From Sphingomonas oligoaromativorans (GTDB lineage Bacteria; Pseudomonadota; Alphaproteobacteria; Sphingomonadales; Sphingomonadaceae), in the NCBI RefSeq assembly GCF_011762195.1, contig NZ_JAASQK010000001.1, positions 496,001-560,000 on the forward strand: 64,000 nucleotides of DNA, read 5' to 3'. Below, piece after piece: positions 17,313 to 26,045 of this stretch (position 1 is the first letter of the stretch; each line of letters starts with the position of its first letter). Below the pieces are notes generated by a model. The model did no database searches. It worked only from the letters and a program-made list of their open reading frames with translations, and was not told the DNA's origin. Both the position numbers and the translations under genes were made by a program.

Positions 17313-18400
17313 CCGCGGTCTCCTTGTGCGCCGTCGGCGGCGATGGTCTGGAAGCGGAGATCGAACAGGCGCGCGGCGTCGAATGTCGGGCGGCCCGTCT
17401 GGGGCGCGAGGATGTCGATCGCCGCCTGCTGGAAGCGGGTCGCCTCGTGCCAGTCGCGCGGGATGGCGACGGGGCCGAGCGCGTTCACCTGTATGCGCGC
17501 GTCCCTGATGGGAAGGCCCCGAACCTTGGCGTAATAGCCTTCGGCCAGTTCCTCCGGGTGGGCGTTGGCCCAGGCCTGCGCGAGGCCCCAATAATGGATA
17601 TAGACCCGCAGCGCCGCCGCCTTGCCGGGATCGGCCAGCACCGTTTCCGGCACATAGGCGACCACGCCATCGTCGCGGAACGACGGATGGGCGAGGAGAC
17701 GCGCGCCGCGCTCCCCGAACTTGCTGACATAGCGCTCCGCCACGAGGCCCGCGCCGAGCGGTGCGGCGTCCACCTCGCTGCTGGCCAGCGCGTTGGCATA
17801 GACGTCCCCGCCGATGCTGGAGGGAAGCTCGACCAGCTTGACCTCCTTGGGGGAGATGCGGAGCGCGCGCAGCGTCTCCAGCACCACCTGCGCCTGCACC
17901 TGACTGGGGCTGAAGGCGATGCGCTTGCCTTTCAGGTCGGCCAGCGTGTGGATGCCTGAACGGGGCGCGATGCCGAACACCCATGCCGCTTGATGGCTCC
18001 GTTCCGCGAACTGGCGGAAGGCGACGATGCGGACGGGGATGCCCGACCAGTCGGCGTGGATCGGCGGCACGTTCGCGCCAAGGCCCACGTCCAGCGCGCC
18101 GGCATGGAAGGCCTCCGTCGTGTCCGGGCCGCCGGTGATCTCCGCCCACTGGATACGGAAGGGCAGCTTCTTATCCCACCCCTCATGCTGGAATATCCAT
18201 TTACCGACGGGATCGCCCACCCGCAGAACGACGCCCGGCGGCACCTTGTCGGGGAGCGGAGCGTCGAGGGACAGCGCCCCGGCCTTTGCCTCAGCACCCC
18301 GCCAGGCGGGTGCGAAGGCGAAGAGCAGCGCGATCGATACCGCCACGAAGACAGCGAGCGGGATCGAGCCGCGCGGGAGCCGGGGCGCCGCCGCGGGCAT
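17309..18400 (-). CDS. ABC transporter substrate-binding protein (sulfonate/taurine type)
   Basis: Periplasmic solute-binding protein, 363 aa from the ATG at 18400. It has an N-terminal signal (RLPRGSIPLAVFVAVSIALL, cleavage near residue 37) without a lipobox. Family features: LRVGDPVGKW, the ligand-cleft pattern GALDVGLGANVPPI, and LKGKRIAFSPSQVQAQVVLETLR. The start overlaps the last base of the dioxygenase stop codon (TGATG) and the 3' end overlaps the permease gene by 4 bp, showing tight coupling. Confidence 0.92.
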   Translation of the reverse strand: MPAAAPRLPRGSIPLAVFVAVSIALLFAFAPAWRGAEAKAGALSLDAPLPDKVPPGVVLRVGDPVGKWIFQHEGWDKKLPFRIQWAEITGGPDTTEAFHAGALDVGLGANVPPIHADWSGIPVRIVAFRQFAERSHQAAWVFGIAPRSGIHTLADLKGKRIAFSPSQVQAQVVLETLRALRISPKEVKLVELPSSIGGDVYANALASSEVDAAPLGAGLVAERYVSKFGERGARLLAHPSFRDDGVVAYVPETVLADPGKAAALRVYIHYWGLAQAWANAHPEELAEGYYAKVRGLPIRDARIQVNALGPVAIPRDWHEATRFQQAAIDILAPQTGRPTFDAARLFDLRFQTIAADGAQGDRG

Positions 18401-19368
18401 CAGCCGAGCACGTTGAAGAGATCGCCCTCCAGCGGGCGCGAGGTGAAGCCGTCCGGCCCCTTGGGCAACTCGCCCGCCGTCGTGATGCGGCGCACGGCGC
18501 GCGGCAGCTCGAAATGGGCATAGTCGATCGGCCCGGCATGGGCGACGGCCTGATTGTCCCACACCACCAGAGACTTCGGCCGCCAGTGGAAGCGGACCTG
18601 ATATTCCGGCCGCGTCACCTCGCCATAGAGCAGGTCGAGCAGCGCCTGGCTCTCGCGCTCCTTGAGGCCGACGATGTGGCTGGTCGTCCCCGGATTGAGG
18701 AAGAGCAGCTTCTCGCCCGTCTCGGGATGAACGCGGACCAGCGGGTGCAGGGACACGAACGGCCCGGTCGCGCGCCCGTCGCGGCGGGGCTTCCTCTCGC
18801 GGCCGAAATCATAGCCGCTGGTGCGGTGGACCGCCTGAAGCCCGTCGATCAGGTTCTGGATCTGCGGCGACAGCCCGCGATAGGCCTCGACCAGATTGGC
18901 GAAGAGCGTGTCGCCGCCATAAGGCGGAATCTCGACGCCGTAGAGGATCGAATAGGCGTTGGGATTGGCGACGAAGGTGATGTCGATGTGCCAGCCCTTG
19001 TAATCGCGCGGCGGCGTGCGGCCCGGCGGCAGCGTGTCGTTGTGCGTGCGGCGGACGCGATACTCGTCGATCGTGCGCTCCCATATCTCGGGATGATCCT
19101 CCAGCCCCTCGGCGATCGGATGCGCGGGCGTGAGCGGGCCGAAATTGCGGCCGAACGCCTTCAGCGCGTCGTTGGAGAGCTGCTGGTCGCGGAAGAAGAT
19201 CACGCGGTACTGGCGGATCGCCTCGCGAATCTCGTTGAAGGTGCGCGGGTCGAGCGGCTGCGAGAGGTCGACATTGCCGATCTCCGCGCCGATCACCGGG
19301 GTCACCGGCTCGACCGTGATGCGCCGATAGTCGGCCCGCGGCCGCTCCAATATGTCGGTTGCGCTCAT
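18400..19368 (-). CDS. TauD/AtsK-family Fe(II)/2-oxoglutarate dioxygenase
   Basis: Oxidises a sulfonate or alkyl sulfate ester, releasing sulfite or sulfate while decarboxylating 2-oxoglutarate; 322 aa. The iron triad is His127-x-Asp129 (GWHIDITF) and His277 (AVAHAG), with the 2-oxoglutarate-binding Arg near 290-293. The GWHxDxTF and ILYGVEIPPYGGDTLFAN context is closer to alkylsulfatase AtsK than to E. coli TauD in my reading. It starts at 19368, 23 bp after the aldo/keto reductase gene, and is coupled to the binding-protein gene. Confidence 0.9.
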   Translation of the reverse strand: MSATDILERPRADYRRITVEPVTPVIGAEIGNVDLSQPLDPRTFNEIREAIRQYRVIFFRDQQLSNDALKAFGRNFGPLTPAHPIAEGLEDHPEIWERTIDEYRVRRTHNDTLPPGRTPPRDYKGWHIDITFVANPNAYSILYGVEIPPYGGDTLFANLVEAYRGLSPQIQNLIDGLQAVHRTSGYDFGRERKPRRDGRATGPFVSLHPLVRVHPETGEKLLFLNPGTTSHIVGLKERESQALLDLLYGEVTRPEYQVRFHWRPKSLVVWDNQAVAHAGPIDYAHFELPRAVRRITTAGELPKGPDGFTSRPLEGDLFNVLG

Positions 19369-19391
19369 CTCATCCTCCTCTGCTGTGCGGG

Positions 19392-20345
19392 TCAGGCGTA
19401 GGCCCGGGCGGGCGGCACGAGCTTCATCTGCTCGGCCGGGTAACGGGCGCCGACGGTCGTGCCGCGCGGGAAGGCGGCCTCCAGATCGGCGATGGTCTCG
19501 CTGTCGAGGGCGATGCCGTTGGCCGCCCAATTGTCTTCGAGATGGCGGACGCGGCGCGTGCCGGGGATCGGCACCACGCCCTTGGAGAGCACCCAGGCGA
19601 GGCTCACCTGCGCGGGCGTCAGGCGGAGCCGCTCGGCGACATCCTCGATCACGCGGCGGCGGCGTGTGTTGGCGCGGACGGCCTCTTCCTGAAAGCGCGG
19701 ATGGAGGTTGCGCCGATCGTCCGCCTCGGTGGGCGCGCCACCCGCCAGAAAGCCGCGCCCGAGCGGCGCATAGGCGACGAAGGCGACGCCGAGTTCGCGG
19801 GCGGTCGGCAGGATTTCGTACTCCACCTCGCGCGTCCACAGCGAATATTCGCTCTGGAGCGCGGTGATCGGCGTGGTGTCATGGGCGCGGCGGAGCTGCT
19901 CGGCGCTCGCCTCGGAGATGCCGACGCCGCCGATCTTGCCCTCGTCGCGCAGCCGCCCGAGCTGGCCGATCGACTCCTCGACCGGGATCGCCGGATCGAT
20001 GCGGTGCAGATAATAAAGATCGATATGATCGACGCCGAGCCGCTTCAGGCTCGCCTCGACCGCGTCGCGCGCGGTGACGGACGGCGTGTCGCTGCCATGC
20101 CCCCGATGGGTGAACTTGCTCGCGATCAGCAGCCGGTCGCGGTTTTCCCGGATGGCGCGGCCGAGCAGTTCCTCATTATGGCCAAGGCCATAACCGGTCG
20201 CCGTATCGAAGAAGACGATGCCGAGATCGATCGCGCGATGCAGCGTGGTGAGCGACTCCGCGTCATCCGCATGGCCATAGCTGTGCGAGAGCCCCATCGC
20301 GCCGAAACCCTGCGCGCCGACCTCCCTTGAACCGATCCGGGCCAT
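19392..20345 (-). CDS. Aldo/keto reductase
   Basis: NADPH-dependent TIM-barrel reductase, 317 aa. Catalytic residues are visible: Asp and Tyr in FFDTATGYGLGHNEELLG, Lys in LLIASKFTHRG and His in DLYYLHRID. A C-terminal NADP-binding GVVPIPGTRRVRHLEDN is also present. As first gene of the operon it probably reduces the aldehyde left when the dioxygenase desulfurises its substrate; that link is inference. Confidence 0.92.
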   Translation of the reverse strand: MARIGSREVGAQGFGAMGLSHSYGHADDAESLTTLHRAIDLGIVFFDTATGYGLGHNEELLGRAIRENRDRLLIASKFTHRGHGSDTPSVTARDAVEASLKRLGVDHIDLYYLHRIDPAIPVEESIGQLGRLRDEGKIGGVGISEASAEQLRRAHDTTPITALQSEYSLWTREVEYEILPTARELGVAFVAYAPLGRGFLAGGAPTEADDRRNLHPRFQEEAVRANTRRRRVIEDVAERLRLTPAQVSLAWVLSKGVVPIPGTRRVRHLEDNWAANGIALDSETIADLEAAFPRGTTVGARYPAEQMKLVPPARAYA

Positions 20346-20450
20346 CCCTGCCTCCTTGCTTCACTCCACCGGCCTGCTCCGGTCCGATCCATGAGAACCG
20401 GATCGCGGCCCTCGATCGACACACAAAAATTTGTCCACGGGAGAGAATCT

Positions 20451-20474
20451 CTAGTTCACTAGTAGGAAACTAGT
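20451..20474. promoter_or_regulatory. Candidate operator with three CTAGT-type repeats
   Basis: In the 170-bp divergent region between the aldo/keto reductase and TBDR genes, CTAGT-TC-ACTAG forms a perfect dyad, and ACTAGT recurs 11 bp further on. CTAG is rare in such GC-rich DNA, so the cluster stands out. It is a candidate binding site for the nearby LysR regulator. Confidence 0.45.
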
Positions 20475-20515
20475 AAATTAAGCCATGACGCCCGACGAAA
20501 GGGAAGGGCAGATTC

Positions 20516-22816
20516 ATGGGGACGCATTTCCGAGGTGGCGCATCGGCCATTGCCATCGCTCTGGCTGTGGCGACGCCGGGCCGGGCGGATACGGGAACGA
20601 CGGACGGGGCGACGGCCGCAGCGGCCGCCGAAGGCGGGGAGGTGGTCGTCACCGCACGCCACCAGACCGAGAAGGCGCAGGACGTGCCGGTGGCGCTCTC
20701 TGTCGTATCCGGCCAGCGGCTGGAGAAGACCGGCGCCTATACGCTTGCGGACCTGCAACAGCAGGTGCCGAGCTTCACCGCCTACAACGCCAACCCGCGC
20801 AATGCCTCGGTCGCGATCCGTGGCATCGGCGTGTCGAGCGCGTCGGACGGGCTGGACAGTTCGGTCGGCGTCTATGTCGACAATGTCTATCTGGGCCGGC
20901 CCGGCATGGCGCTGGAGGATCTGATCGACGTCGAGCGCGTCGAGGTGCTGCGCGGGCCGCAGGGCACGCTGTTCGGGCGCAACAGCTCGGCGGGCGTGCT
21001 CAACATCACGACGCGCGGGCCGAGCTTCCAATGGGGGCTGACGGGTGAGGTTTCCGGCGGCAATTACGGCTATAACCAGCAGCGGCTGAGCGTCACCGGG
21101 CCGCTGATCGACGGGCTGCTGGCGTTTCGCATCACCGGCTTCAACACCCACCGCAACGGCGTGTTGAACAACGATACCACCGGCAAGGACGCCAACAGCG
21201 TCGGCCGGCGCGGCGGACGCGTGCAGTTGCTGGCGACGCCGAGCGACAGGCTCACCATCCGCGCCATCGCCGATTATTCGAAGGAGTCGGACACCTGCTG
21301 CGTCAGCGTGACGAAGCAGGTGCTGCCCGCCAGCATCGGCGCCTCGACGGCACGGACGCTACAGGCGCTGGCGGCGCTCGGCTATGTGCCGGCGGCGAAC
21401 ACGCACCACACGCTCAACAACGCCCCCCAGCGGATGCGGACGAACCAGTGGGGCGCCTCGCTTCAGGCGGATTGGGATCTGGGCTTCGCGACCGCCAGCT
21501 CGATCACCGCCTACCGCTACTGGCACTTCAACCCGCTCCAGGATTCGGACGGCACGCCGCTCGACATCATCCAGGTGAACGTCGCCAAGACGCGCGATCG
21601 GCAGGTGTCGCAGGAACTGCGCCTCGCCTCCGCGCCCGGCGGGCGGTTGAGCTGGCAGCTTGGCGCCTTCTATTTCCACCAGCGGTTGAAGGACCATTAT
21701 ATCCTCAACCAGTTCGGCACCGATGCGTCGGCCTTCTACACCACCTTCGCGCGCCTCGCGAACCCGAACGCGGCGGCGATCAGCGTCGCGCCCGGATCGC
21801 AATATATCGACGACGTCGACACCAGCGTGGACAGCATCGCCGCCTTCGGTCAGGCGAACTACAAGATCACCGACACCGTCACGCTGACCGGCGGCGTCCG
21901 GTATACTCATGACAGGCGCGACGGCCTGTCCGACACGTCGACGCGGGGCACGCCCTATGCGGCGACGTCGATCCCCTTCCATTATGATGTGTCGGTGAAG
22001 GGGAATAACGTCTCATGGCTCGGCAGCCTGTCCTGGAAGCCGACCGAAGGGCTGCTCGCTTATGCCTCGGCGTCGACCGGCTACAAGGGGGCGGGGCTCA
22101 ACCTCAACTCTTCCGTGTCGACGGGCACTCCGCTCGTGCTCAAGCCGGAGAAGGTCCACAATTACGAGATCGGCTTGAAGCAGCAGCTCTTCGACAAGCG
22201 GCTGACACTCGATCTCAGCGCCTATTGGACGATCCTGAACGGCTTGCAGGCGAACATCTATCCGCTGAACGGCGCGAAGTCCTATCTCGCCAATGTCGGC
22301 AAGGTGCGTGCGCGCGGCATCGAGGCGGATGCGAGCTGGGACGTGACGCGCGAACTGATGCTTACCGTCAACGGCGCGTTCAACGACGCGCGCTACACCG
22401 CTTATCACAACGCGCCCTGCCCTGTGGGCGTCAGCGGGAGTTGCGACCTGACCGGCTCCCGCGTCTATCAGTCGCCCAAATGGACGGCCAACGCGATCGC
22501 CGAATATCGCTTCGACGCGGGCCATGGGATCGCGCCCTATGCGATCGCGCGCTATGCCTATCGCTCGAACATGTACGGCACGGTGGACGACGGGCCTTAC
22601 GGCCGCATTCCCGGATACGGCCTCGCCAGCTTCCGGGTGGGCGCGACCTTCGGCGATGGCCGTTACGACGCCTCGGCCTGGATCGATAATGCCTTCGACA
22701 AGACCTATTACCAGGGCCTCGGCGCCAGCTCGATCGTCGGTGGCGGCACCTTTGCCTATGGAGGGCAGCTCGGCACGCCGCGCACGGCAGGCGTGACGTT
22801 CAGGGTGGTGCTGTAG
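20516..22816 (+). CDS. TonB-dependent receptor, likely sulfonate/sulfate-ester linked
   Basis: Outer-membrane transporter, 766 aa, complete. Signal peptide about 1-24, TonB-box-like EVVVTARHQ near residue 43, plug with VERVEVLRGPQGTLFGRNSSAGVLN, and a 22-strand barrel ending in the terminal Leu of GVTFRVVL. The GGAAGGG ribosome site supports the start. It is divergent from the ABC/dioxygenase operon and shares the region with the CTAGT repeats, so it probably supplies that importer. A vicinal cysteine pair (DTCCVS) lies in the barrel region, as in the receptor at 27022. Confidence 0.94.
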   Translation: MGTHFRGGASAIAIALAVATPGRADTGTTDGATAAAAAEGGEVVVTARHQTEKAQDVPVALSVVSGQRLEKTGAYTLADLQQQVPSFTAYNANPRNASVAIRGIGVSSASDGLDSSVGVYVDNVYLGRPGMALEDLIDVERVEVLRGPQGTLFGRNSSAGVLNITTRGPSFQWGLTGEVSGGNYGYNQQRLSVTGPLIDGLLAFRITGFNTHRNGVLNNDTTGKDANSVGRRGGRVQLLATPSDRLTIRAIADYSKESDTCCVSVTKQVLPASIGASTARTLQALAALGYVPAANTHHTLNNAPQRMRTNQWGASLQADWDLGFATASSITAYRYWHFNPLQDSDGTPLDIIQVNVAKTRDRQVSQELRLASAPGGRLSWQLGAFYFHQRLKDHYILNQFGTDASAFYTTFARLANPNAAAISVAPGSQYIDDVDTSVDSIAAFGQANYKITDTVTLTGGVRYTHDRRDGLSDTSTRGTPYAATSIPFHYDVSVKGNNVSWLGSLSWKPTEGLLAYASASTGYKGAGLNLNSSVSTGTPLVLKPEKVHNYEIGLKQQLFDKRLTLDLSAYWTILNGLQANIYPLNGAKSYLANVGKVRARGIEADASWDVTRELMLTVNGAFNDARYTAYHNAPCPVGVSGSCDLTGSRVYQSPKWTANAIAEYRFDAGHGIAPYAIARYAYRSNMYGTVDDGPYGRIPGYGLASFRVGATFGDGRYDASAWIDNAFDKTYYQGLGASSIVGGGTFAYGGQLGTPRTAGVTFRVVL

Positions 22817-22824
22817 GGATGTCC

Positions 22825-22861
22825 GCCCGTGCGCCTCTCGCACGAGCGGAGGCGCACGGGC
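22825..22861. terminator. Bidirectional hairpin between convergent genes
   Basis: Perfect 13-bp stem GCCCGTGCGCCTC / GAGGCGCACGGGC with an 11-nt loop, 9 bp after the TBDR stop and 16 bp before the end of the convergent DUF4861 gene. It is followed on the plus strand by TCTTCC only, so the T-tract is weak. Confidence 0.7.
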
Positions 22862-22876
22862 TCTTCCAGCATGCCG

Positions 22877-23830
22877 TCAGTCGTGCGTCGGATCGAAATC
22901 CGGCTTCTGCGCGGCGACATAGGCGTCCCACTGGGCCTCGGTGCGGAAGTCGAGGCCTTTGTCCCACGCGGCGCCCATATAATAGACGAAGGGCTTGCCC
23001 GGCTCGATCCGCAGCAGCACCAGATAATTGTCCGCATCCTCGCGCACGTCGGCGATGGCCTTGGGATCGACCATCAGCGCCACCGCCATCGCGCCCTTCA
23101 CCGGGTCTTCCGGCCCCCACCAGGAAAGCGTGCCCCGCGCCCGGTCGACATGGAGCGTGCCATTCGCCCCGGACGTGGGATGCTTTCCGATCCCGATGCC
23201 GACCAGCATCGCATCCGGCTTGTCGGAGCCGATGGTCGATACCATCCGCGTGAAATTGGTGCCGAGCGGCAGGCTGAAGCGGCGCGTCTCCCAGACCTTG
23301 CGATCCACGTCGACCGGCCAGGGCGCATAGCGCACCTCGAAACGGGCGACGTCGGGGCCGTTCTGGATGATCTTGTAGCTGCGATAGTTGCGCGACACCC
23401 AGAGCTTGTTGTCCTGCCAGATGCCGAGCCCGCCCGCGCCGCGGAAGGTGTTGACGTTGTAGAAATCCAGCCCTTCGCCATGATAGCCATGCTGATCGCC
23501 GGTGCGGAGCTGCCGATCCATGAAGGGCCAGCGGACATTCTTGCCCCATGCATCGATGCCGGACGAGGAGGGCGGCTCGGCCGCCTCCAGCGCCTGACCA
23601 TAGATGCGATGCGCCGTGCGATCATTTTCCCAGAGGATGTCGTCGTACCGGTAATGCGCGAACATCACGGTGGCGCGCGGCTGGCGATCGGCGCCTGAGG
23701 GAGGGGCGAGCGGGCCATGGACCGGCGGCATCTTCACCGGCGCTTCGGCCATCGACCAGCCCGCCACCGCCATGGGCAGCATCGCCATGGCGCCGACCCA
23801 GGGCCAAGCCCGCCTTATGATCCTCTTCAT
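22877..23830 (-). CDS. DUF4861 family secreted protein
   Basis: 317 aa from the ATG at 23830, with a signal peptide (MKRIIRRAWPWVGAMAMLPM... to about residue 28); the frame extends to 23962, but that part reads through the promoter. The family has no agreed biochemical function but recurs in pectin/rhamnogalacturonan and other uronate utilisation loci. Landmarks are RYDDILWENDRTAHRIYG, GEGLDFYNVNTFRGAGGLG and the C-terminal WDKGLDF. It is divergent from the GntR gene, and the intervening region carries two copies of the shared operator, which puts it in the same regulon. Confidence 0.88.
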   Translation of the reverse strand: MKRIIRRAWPWVGAMAMLPMAVAGWSMAEAPVKMPPVHGPLAPPSGADRQPRATVMFAHYRYDDILWENDRTAHRIYGQALEAAEPPSSSGIDAWGKNVRWPFMDRQLRTGDQHGYHGEGLDFYNVNTFRGAGGLGIWQDNKLWVSRNYRSYKIIQNGPDVARFEVRYAPWPVDVDRKVWETRRFSLPLGTNFTRMVSTIGSDKPDAMLVGIGIGKHPTSGANGTLHVDRARGTLSWWGPEDPVKGAMAVALMVDPKAIADVREDADNYLVLLRIEPGKPFVYYMGAAWDKGLDFRTEAQWDAYVAAQKPDFDPTHD

Positions 23831-23880
23831 GCCAGCCCTCTCTGCCTCATGCGTTTTAAGAAGGAGGCTAGCAGGGGCTT

Positions 23881-23895
23881 TGTTGTATGACAACT
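23881..23895. promoter_or_regulatory. GntR-type operator, copy 1
   Basis: TGTTGTATGACAACT, the reverse complement of the shared site AGTTGTCATACAACT with one mismatch. It lies between the divergent DUF4861 and gntR starts. Confidence 0.85.
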
Positions 23896-23899
23896 GGAG

Positions 23900-23914
23900 A
23901 GATGTCATACAAAA
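23900..23914. promoter_or_regulatory. GntR-type operator, copy 2
   Basis: AGATGTCATACAAAA shares the core TGTCATACAA and is inverted relative to copy 1, 4 bp away. It suggests autoregulation of gntR together with control of the DUF4861 gene. Confidence 0.75.
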
Positions 23915-23952
23915 TTGCTGGAATGGCGCGATGGGAATGGTAATATTCCGGC

Positions 23953-24678
23953 ATGAGCACAACCAAGGCCGCCTCTCTGGCCGACGAACTTGTCCGCCAG
24001 CTTGAACGCAGGATCGATTCCGGTGAACTGCCTCCGGGGTCTCGTTTTCCGACGGAGAAGGCGATCACGGATTCGGCGGGGGTAAGCCGCACCGTCGTGC
24101 GCGAGGCGTTCGCGCGGCTGGCCGCGAAGGGCCTGCTGGAATCGCGGCGCGGTTCCGGCGCCTATGTGTCCGAAGGTGCGCGGTATCGCGCCTTCCAGGT
24201 CACGCCCGACGAGATGCGGGAGGTCGAGGACGTCATCAAGCTGCTCGAGATGCGCATGGCGCTGGAGACGGAGATGGCGGGCCTCGCGGCGCAGCGGCGG
24301 ACGGATGAGGACATCGCCGGGATGCGCGAATGCCTCGATCGCATGGCGGCCGCGGCGGACATGGACGTGTCGGTGGAGGCCGACGCCGCCTTCCACGCCA
24401 TGATCGCGCGGGCCACGCGGAACGATTATTATTCGCGGTTCATGGATTTTCTCGGCCTCCGCCTCGTGCCGCGCCGGGCGGTCTATCTGCGCGATCATCC
24501 CGAAGTGTCCCATGACGTCTATGCCCGCTCGATCCAGCGCGACCATGAGGCGATCTTCGCGGCGATCGTCGCCGGCGATCCCGCCCAGTCCCGCCGCGCG
24601 GCGCGGCGCCACATGCAGAAGAGCCTGGAGCGGCATCGCCAGATGCAAGCCGGGCTCGGCGATCCCACCGGCACCTGA
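23953..24678 (+). CDS. GntR-family regulator, FadR/FCD subfamily (uronate-type)
   Basis: 241 aa. N-terminal winged HTH at about 8-75 (PPGSRFPTEKAITDSAGVSRTVVREAFARLAAKGLLESRRG, in segments), then an all-helical FCD ligand-binding domain at about 90-230 with metal-ligand-like His/Asp positions (DAAFHAMIARAT, IQRDHEAIFAAI). It belongs to the group that includes UxuR/ExuR, which respond to hexuronates. It is flanked by GH105 and KduI genes, and five copies of a 15-bp site occur before it and before those genes, so it is the likely local repressor, released by an unsaturated or keto-uronate. Confidence 0.92.
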   Translation: MSTTKAASLADELVRQLERRIDSGELPPGSRFPTEKAITDSAGVSRTVVREAFARLAAKGLLESRRGSGAYVSEGARYRAFQVTPDEMREVEDVIKLLEMRMALETEMAGLAAQRRTDEDIAGMRECLDRMAAAADMDVSVEADAAFHAMIARATRNDYYSRFMDFLGLRLVPRRAVYLRDHPEVSHDVYARSIQRDHEAIFAAIVAGDPAQSRRAARRHMQKSLERHRQMQAGLGDPTGT

Positions 24679-24687
24679 TCGTCGCAA

Positions 24688-24702
24688 AGTTATCATACAA
24701 CT
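24688..24702. promoter_or_regulatory. GntR-type operator, copy 3
   Basis: AGTTATCATACAACT, one mismatch from AGTTGTCATACAACT, about 188 bp upstream of the GH105 start and 10 bp after the gntR stop. Confidence 0.85.
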
Positions 24703-24889
24703 TCTTGCGCTGAGGTCGGACGACCGATACAACGGACCCGGAGAGAGACCGGTCGCGGCATGACAATGCCGAACGGCCGCCTTCGAAAGGGGAGCCGATG
24801 CCGGGGATACGGGACGATGCAGCATCGGGCTGCGCACCGATCTTCGCGGTGAGGGGTTCCTGCGGACTTTCCTCTGCGGAGTATCGTGC

Positions 24890-26026
24890 ATGACATTGCG
24901 TTTCCCCGCCTCGTTGCTGGCGCTGGCTCTCCTTGCGGGAGGCGCGCAGGCCGTGCCGGCGCCGGCTTCGCCGCTGGCGGCGGCGGAGCGGCTGGCCGAC
25001 TGGCAACTCGCGCATCGGAACGACGCCAGCCTCGTCTCGCGCTTCAGCGACGAGACGCGGCGCGCCAATTCCTGGGAGCAGGCGACCTTCTGGATCGGCA
25101 TGACGGCGCTGGCCGACCATCTCCCGGCCGATCGCCACATAGCCGAGGCGGTGATGGCGATGGGGCGCGGCGAGGGCTGGAAGCCGGGCAAACGGCCCTA
25201 TCATGCCGACGATCAGGCGATCGGGCAGGCCTATCTCTGGGCGGCGCGCCATGGCGCGGGAGCGCCTGCGACCGTGCCGTTCCGGGCGAAGCTGGACGCT
25301 ATCCTCGCCAGCCCGCCGAGAGTCGGTCTGGCCTTCTATGCGGCGCCCTCGGGCATCGAATGCGAGACGCGCTGGTGCTGGGCCGATGCCCTGTTCATGG
25401 CGCCGCCGGGCTGGATCGCGCTGTCGCAGCAGACGGGCGACCCTCGTTACCGCCGCTATGCGCTCGCCGAATATCGGCGGACGGTGGAGTTCCTCTACGA
25501 TCCGGCCGAGCATCTCCTCTATCGCGACAGTCGCTTCTTCGAACGCCGCGATGCGGCCGGTCGCAAGGAGTTCTGGAGCCGCGGCAATGGCTGGGTGTTC
25601 GCGAGCCTCGCCCGCATCATCCCGATGCTGCCGGCGGGTGATCCCGATCGCGTGTGGATGGAGCGCCTCTTCCGCGAGATGGCGGCGCGGCTGGTGGGCC
25701 TCCAGAAACCGGACGGCTATTGGGCGCCGTCGCTCCTCGCGTCGGAAGGCTCGCCGCCGGAGACGAGCGGCACCGGCTTCTTCACCTACGGGCTGGCCTG
25801 GGGCGTCAAGGCGGGCCTGCTCGACCGCGCCACCTATGAGCCGGCCGCGCGGCGAGGCTGGGCGGCGCTGGAGCGGGCGATTCAGCCGGACGGGCGGCTC
25901 GGCTATGTCCAGCAGGTCAGCGACCGGCCCGAGCAGGTCGCCCCCACCGACACGCAATATTACGGCACGGGTGCCTTCCTGCTCGCCGCCGCCGCCATCG
26001 CCGACCTTGCGCCCGCGCGGCGCTGA
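24890..26026 (+). CDS. GH105 family unsaturated rhamnogalacturonyl/glucuronyl hydrolase
   Basis: Removes the 4,5-unsaturated uronic acid left on oligosaccharides by polysaccharide lyases, by hydration of the enol ether. 378 aa with a Sec signal peptide (1-22), so probably periplasmic. (alpha/alpha)6-barrel landmarks: [14 protein letters not shown], the catalytic-Asp motif [12 protein letters not shown] (Asp166), FWSRGNGW and [12 protein letters not shown]. It starts at 24890 and is followed 19 bp later by kduI, which acts on the released sugar. GH88 is a related alternative. Confidence 0.92.
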   Translation: MTLRFPASLLALALLAGGAQAVPAPASPLAAAERLADWQLAHRNDASLVSRFSDETRRANSWEQATFWIGMTALADHLPADRHIAEAVMAMGRGEGWKPGKRPYHADDQAIGQAYLWAARHGAGAPATVPFRAKLDAILASPPRVGLAFYAAPSGIECETRWCWADALFMAPPGWIALSQQTGDPRYRRYALAEYRRTVEFLYDPAEHLLYRDSRFFERRDAAGRKEFWSRGNGWVFASLARIIPMLPAGDPDRVWMERLFREMAARLVGLQKPDGYWAPSLLASEGSPPETSGTGFFTYGLAWGVKAGLLDRATYEPAARRGWAALERAIQPDGRLGYVQQVSDRPEQVAPTDTQYYGTGAFLLAAAAIADLAPARR

Positions 26027-26045
26027 CCCGCTTTCGGAAGATCCG

